Shown here piece after piece: positions 6,574-9,339 of a DNA stretch of 9,339 nt (within the stretch, counting starts at the first letter, position 1; each line of letters opens with the position of its first letter). Position numbers and translations under genes: made by a program. The DNA is from an uncultured Gammaproteobacteria bacterium. Lineage in GTDB: Bacteria; Pseudomonadota; Gammaproteobacteria; Pseudomonadales; Pseudohongiellaceae. The stretch covers positions 1-9,339 of the forward strand of contig CAISYX010000383.1 in assembly GCA_903889815.1 (NCBI GenBank), written 5' to 3'. The notes beneath the pieces are model-generated. The model was not told where the DNA came from. It saw only the letters and a program-made list of their open reading frames with translations, and ran no database searches.

Positions 6574-7803
6574 GTGCCCGCCGTCAAACCCGCATCCCTG
6601 CTCGTCCTGATTCTTCTGCTGTCCGTTCTGGGCTATGGCACGCTGCGTTGGTGGCAGGGGCCGCAGGTGGAGGGCTATGTGATCAACGCGATGCCGCTGG
6701 TGCAGACCGTGGTGGCCACCGGTCGGGTGGTGACAGAGTCGCGCGCGCAGATCAGCAGTGAAATTACCGCCGTGGTGCTGGAGCGACGGGTGGAAGAAGG
6801 GGACGTCGTCAAGCCCGGCGACATCCTGCTGGTGCTGCGTGCCGATGACATCGTTGCTCAGCGGCGCCAGGCCGAGACCGCCTTGACGGCGCTGGCCACC
6901 AGCACGCGTCCGCAAGCCGACGTGGCTTTGGAGCGCGCGCAGACGCAGCTTGCCCAGGCCGAACGCGAGACCGCGCGGCGCCGGGATCTGGCCGCGAGCT
7001 CCCTGCTTTCCACCGAAGCCCTGGAACAGGCCGTGCAGGCCGAGTCTGTGGCCCGCAGTGCGCTCGAGGCCGCCCGCCTGACGGCGCTGGCGCTGGCACC
7101 CGGCAATGTGGAAGAGCAGCAGCTGCGCGAGCGGCTGGCGGCGCTGCAGGCGCAGCTGGACAAGACCGAGGTGCGTGCGCAGGTCGCCGGCACGGTGCTG
7201 ACCCGCGCGGTGGAACCCGGCGATCTGGTGCAGCCAGGCCGGGTTCTCTTCACCATTGCACTGGCGGGCGGGACAGAAATCCATGTGCCCTTCGACGAGC
7301 GCAATCTGGCGCGACTGGCGCTGCAGCAAGAAGCCATGGCCATTACAGACGCCTATCCCGACCGCCCATTCCCCGCCCGCATCCACTTCATCGCCCCCAG
7401 CATCGATCCGCAGCGCGGCACGGTGGAAGTGCGCCTGGCCGTCGACGCGGTGCCCGACTTCCTGCGTCAGGACATGACCGTGTCGGTGAATGTGGAGACT
7501 GGCCGTCGCGATCAGGCCCTGGTCGTGCCCAATGATGCCTTGACCGATGTGCAGGATGATCAGGCGCGGGTGCTGGTGCTGCGCGATGGCATGGTCCAGG
7601 GGCAGGCGGTTACTCTAGGCCTGCGCGGACTGGCCATGACCGAAGTGCTCTCCGGGCTGAGCCAGGGAGACGCCGTGCTGGCCGATGCCACGGCGCCGCT
7701 GGCCGATGGCACGCGGGTGCGCTTCACGCCGCGCGCCGCCCCCGTGGCCGCCACGGGCGCTGACGCCGCCTCGGCCAACGAAATGCCGGTGAATCTGAAT
7801 TGA
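6574..7803 (+). CDS. Periplasmic adaptor (HlyD/MacA-type membrane-fusion protein) of an ABC exporter
   Basis: The 409-residue protein has one N-terminal membrane anchor (about 8-24) and no lipobox Cys. A first lipoyl half follows at about 42-90 (ISSEITAVVLERRVEEGDVVKPGD), then an Ala/Gln/Glu-rich alpha-helical hairpin at about 92-198. The second lipoyl half is at about 199-229 (VRAQVAGTVLTRAVEPGDLVQPG), followed by a beta-barrel and a membrane-proximal domain to about 395. This is the order of MacA/HlyD adaptors that link an inner-membrane pump to an outer-membrane channel. The GTG start at 6574 has GGAG 7 nt upstream. The permease gene starts inside its stop codon (TTGA overlap), and an ATPase follows, so it is the first gene of a three-gene exporter operon. 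No outer-membrane partner is encoded in the window. The cargo cannot be deduced. Confidence 0.93.
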   Translation: MPAVKPASLLVLILLLSVLGYGTLRWWQGPQVEGYVINAMPLVQTVVATGRVVTESRAQISSEITAVVLERRVEEGDVVKPGDILLVLRADDIVAQRRQAETALTALATSTRPQADVALERAQTQLAQAERETARRRDLAASSLLSTEALEQAVQAESVARSALEAARLTALALAPGNVEEQQLRERLAALQAQLDKTEVRAQVAGTVLTRAVEPGDLVQPGRVLFTIALAGGTEIHVPFDERNLARLALQQEAMAITDAYPDRPFPARIHFIAPSIDPQRGTVEVRLAVDAVPDFLRQDMTVSVNVETGRRDQALVVPNDALTDVQDDQARVLVLRDGMVQGQAVTLGLRGLAMTEVLSGLSQGDAVLADATAPLADGTRVRFTPRAAPVAATGADAASANEMPVNLN

Positions 7804-9023
7804 GCCACTCTCTGCGCAGTCTGTGGACCGAATGGACGCTTGCTCTCGGGTTTCTGCGTGAGGGCCGCGCGCAGTCGCTGATGATAATGACCGGCGTGGC
7901 CGTGGGCGTGGCCGTGATCGTGTTCGTCACCGCGCTGATTCAGGGGCTGCAGGCCAACATCATCGAGCGCACCCTCGGCACGCAGGCCCATATCCGTCTG
8001 TTGTCCCCGGATGAAGTCAATGTGCTGCTGCCAGCGGCGCCTGGCACTGTGCAGCTGGTGCAGGAGGACAAGCGCGCCCAGCGCTTGCGCTCGATCAACA
8101 ACTGGCAGCAGGTCAGTGCGACGCTGGATCAGCTGCCCCTGCTGACGGCAGTCTCGCCGGTGGTATCGGGACCCGCCTTTGCCCGCCGTGGCGAGGCCCT
8201 GGAGTCGGTGGCTCTGGTGGGCATCGACCTCGAGCGCTATCAGCAGATCATTCCCCTGGCGGACTATGTTGTCAGCGGCCAGCTGCGCGTGGGGGCCGGC
8301 GACGCCCTGATCGGCAGCATTCTGGCCGAGGATCTGGGGGTGCGCGTGGGCAGCAAGCTGCGCCTCGAGGCCGGTCAGGAGAACGGCACCGTGGTGAACA
8401 TCGCAGGTATCTTCGAACTGGGCGTGCGCGAGCTGGATGCGCGCTATGTCTACCTGGATTTCAAACAGACGCAGTCATTGCTGAACCTGCCGGGCGGGGT
8501 GACGGTCATCGACCTGCGGGTGGAGGATATTTTCGCGGCCGAAACCATTGCGGCACAGGTGGGGCGGCTGACTTCGCTCAATGCCGAAAGCTGGATCGAG
8601 ACCAACGCCCAGCTGATGAATGCCCTGACTGCCCAGAGCCTGTCCACCAACATGATCATCGTGTTCGTGGCCATTTCGGTCGCTTTCGGCATTGCCAGTG
8701 TACTTTCGGTCAGCGTGGTGCAGCGAACCCGCGAGATCGGCATCCTGCGTGCAACGGGTGCCACCCGGCAGCAGATTCTGCGGGTGTTCCTGATGCAGGG
8801 CGCAGTGTTCGGGCTGCTGGGCTCGGTGCTGGGCATCGCGGCCAGTTATGCACTGGTGTGGGTGTTCAACGCCTTCGGGCCGGGCTTGTTCTACATACCG
8901 GTGTCCCAGGCCCTGGTGCTGCTGTCACTGCTGCTGGCAACCGTGACCGGCGTGCTGGCGGCCGCGGTGCCTTCACGGCGTGCCGCCGGACTCGACCCCG
9001 TGGTGGCCATCCGTTATGTCTGA
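7800..9023 (+). CDS. FtsX/LolCE-like ABC transporter permease
   Basis: The 407-residue protein has the four-helix MacB/LolC/LolE layout: one helix near the N-terminus (about 26-48), a large periplasmic domain (about 50-283), then three helices (about 284-306, 330-356, 369-391). The cytoplasmic motif QRTREIGILRATGATRQQILRVF (308-330) is the FtsX-family coupling region that contacts the ATPase. The ending, PSRRAAGLDPVVAIRYV, is also typical. The ATPase is a separate gene, unlike MacB. Proteins of this type work by mechanotransmission: they extract or push substrates on the periplasmic side and do not use a transmembrane tunnel. The TTG start at 7800 overlaps the adaptor stop by 4 bp. The next in-frame Met codons lie inside the first helix, so TTG is favoured, although its ribosome binding site is weak. 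Confidence 0.93.
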   Translation: MSHSLRSLWTEWTLALGFLREGRAQSLMIMTGVAVGVAVIVFVTALIQGLQANIIERTLGTQAHIRLLSPDEVNVLLPAAPGTVQLVQEDKRAQRLRSINNWQQVSATLDQLPLLTAVSPVVSGPAFARRGEALESVALVGIDLERYQQIIPLADYVVSGQLRVGAGDALIGSILAEDLGVRVGSKLRLEAGQENGTVVNIAGIFELGVRELDARYVYLDFKQTQSLLNLPGGVTVIDLRVEDIFAAETIAAQVGRLTSLNAESWIETNAQLMNALTAQSLSTNMIIVFVAISVAFGIASVLSVSVVQRTREIGILRATGATRQQILRVFLMQGAVFGLLGSVLGIAASYALVWVFNAFGPGLFYIPVSQALVLLSLLLATVTGVLAAAVPSRRAAGLDPVVAIRYV

Positions 9024-9339
9024 CACCAATAATGAAGTGATGCGCCTGGAGGCGCTGCGCAAATCCTACAACGTCGGCCTGCCGAACGAGACCGAGGTGC
9101 TGCATGGCATCGACCTGCAGATTGGCCGCCGTGACTTCGCCGCCCTGGTGGGCCCCTCGGGTTCGGGCAAAAGCACGCTGCTGAATCTGATCGGCCTGCT
9201 CGATACGCCCAGCAGCGGCGAGCTCTACCTGCTGGGCCAGGCCACCCGCGCCATGGACGATGCCGGCCGCACGGCGCTGCGGGGCACCTCCATTGGCTTC
9301 GTCTTCCAGTTTCATCACCTGATTCAGGCCTTCACCGCC
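9016..9339 (+). CDS. ABC transporter ATPase (LolD/MacB-NBD type), 3'-truncated by the window edge
   Basis: An open frame of 108 codons runs from ATG at 9016 to the window end. It overlaps the permease stop by 8 bp. Residues 46-54 are a perfect Walker A (GPSGSGKST), followed by LLNLIGLLDTPSSGELYLLG, the conserved stretch of the LolD/MacB/FtsE ATPase class, and a Q-loop, GFVFQFHHL, with Gln98. The ABC signature, Walker B and switch His lie beyond the window. It should hydrolyse ATP on the cytoplasmic face to drive the FtsX-like permease encoded just before. Class assignment is firm; subclass LolD versus MacB cannot be separated on this fragment. Confidence 0.95.
   Translation, partial: MSDTNNEVMRLEALRKSYNVGLPNETEVLHGIDLQIGRRDFAALVGPSGSGKSTLLNLIGLLDTPSSGELYLLGQATRAMDDAGRTALRGTSIGFVFQFHHLIQAFTA

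Noticed and set aside
6556..7386. Antisense open frame of 276 codons opposite the adaptor gene
   Set aside because: No motif, start signal or neighbour supports it; the + strand gene has clear lipoyl and hairpin domains.

Overview
The window looks like chromosomal DNA from a GC-rich gammaproteobacterium. Genes are tightly packed with 4-14 bp overlaps. GTG and TTG starts are frequent. A palindromic element at 4188-4259 resembles the REP sequences of Pseudomonas and related genera. The genus cannot be fixed from the sequence alone. No RNA genes, CRISPR arrays, insertion sequences or phage genes were seen.

Left region, + strand (2-2049): the 3' part of a hybrid sensor histidine kinase overlaps by 4 bp a complete stand-alone H-NOX (heme nitric-oxide/oxygen binding) protein. 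This is the known H-NOX/hybrid-kinase arrangement for nitric-oxide sensing. The heme ligand His and the YxSxR motif are present, and the distal Tyr linked to O2 binding is absent. The kinase's receiver domain is degenerate: the second residue of its acidic pair is Arg.

Middle region, - strand (2117-6416): four tightly spaced genes read, in transcription order, as a short-chain dehydrogenase, a COG2907-type FAD oxidoreductase, a DUF1365 protein and a cyclopropane-fatty-acid-synthase-like methyltransferase. This is a recurring proteobacterial gene set thought to modify membrane fatty acids and often tied to photo-oxidative stress. Two features stand out. The methyltransferase lacks two of the side-chain bicarbonate ligands of E. 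coli Cfa. The flavoenzyme's C-terminal ~28 codons are made of REP DNA.

Right region, + strand (6574-9339): divergently from the lipid operon run a periplasmic membrane-fusion protein, a four-helix FtsX/LolCE-like permease and the start of an ABC ATPase that is cut by the window end. Overlaps are 4 and 8 bp. Together they should form a tripartite-type exporter powered in the inner membrane. The cargo cannot be read from the sequence.

The only non-coding stretches are the 67-bp convergent gap at 2050-2116, with weak inverted repeats, and the 157-bp divergent gap at 6417-6573, which must hold the promoters of both right-hand operons.
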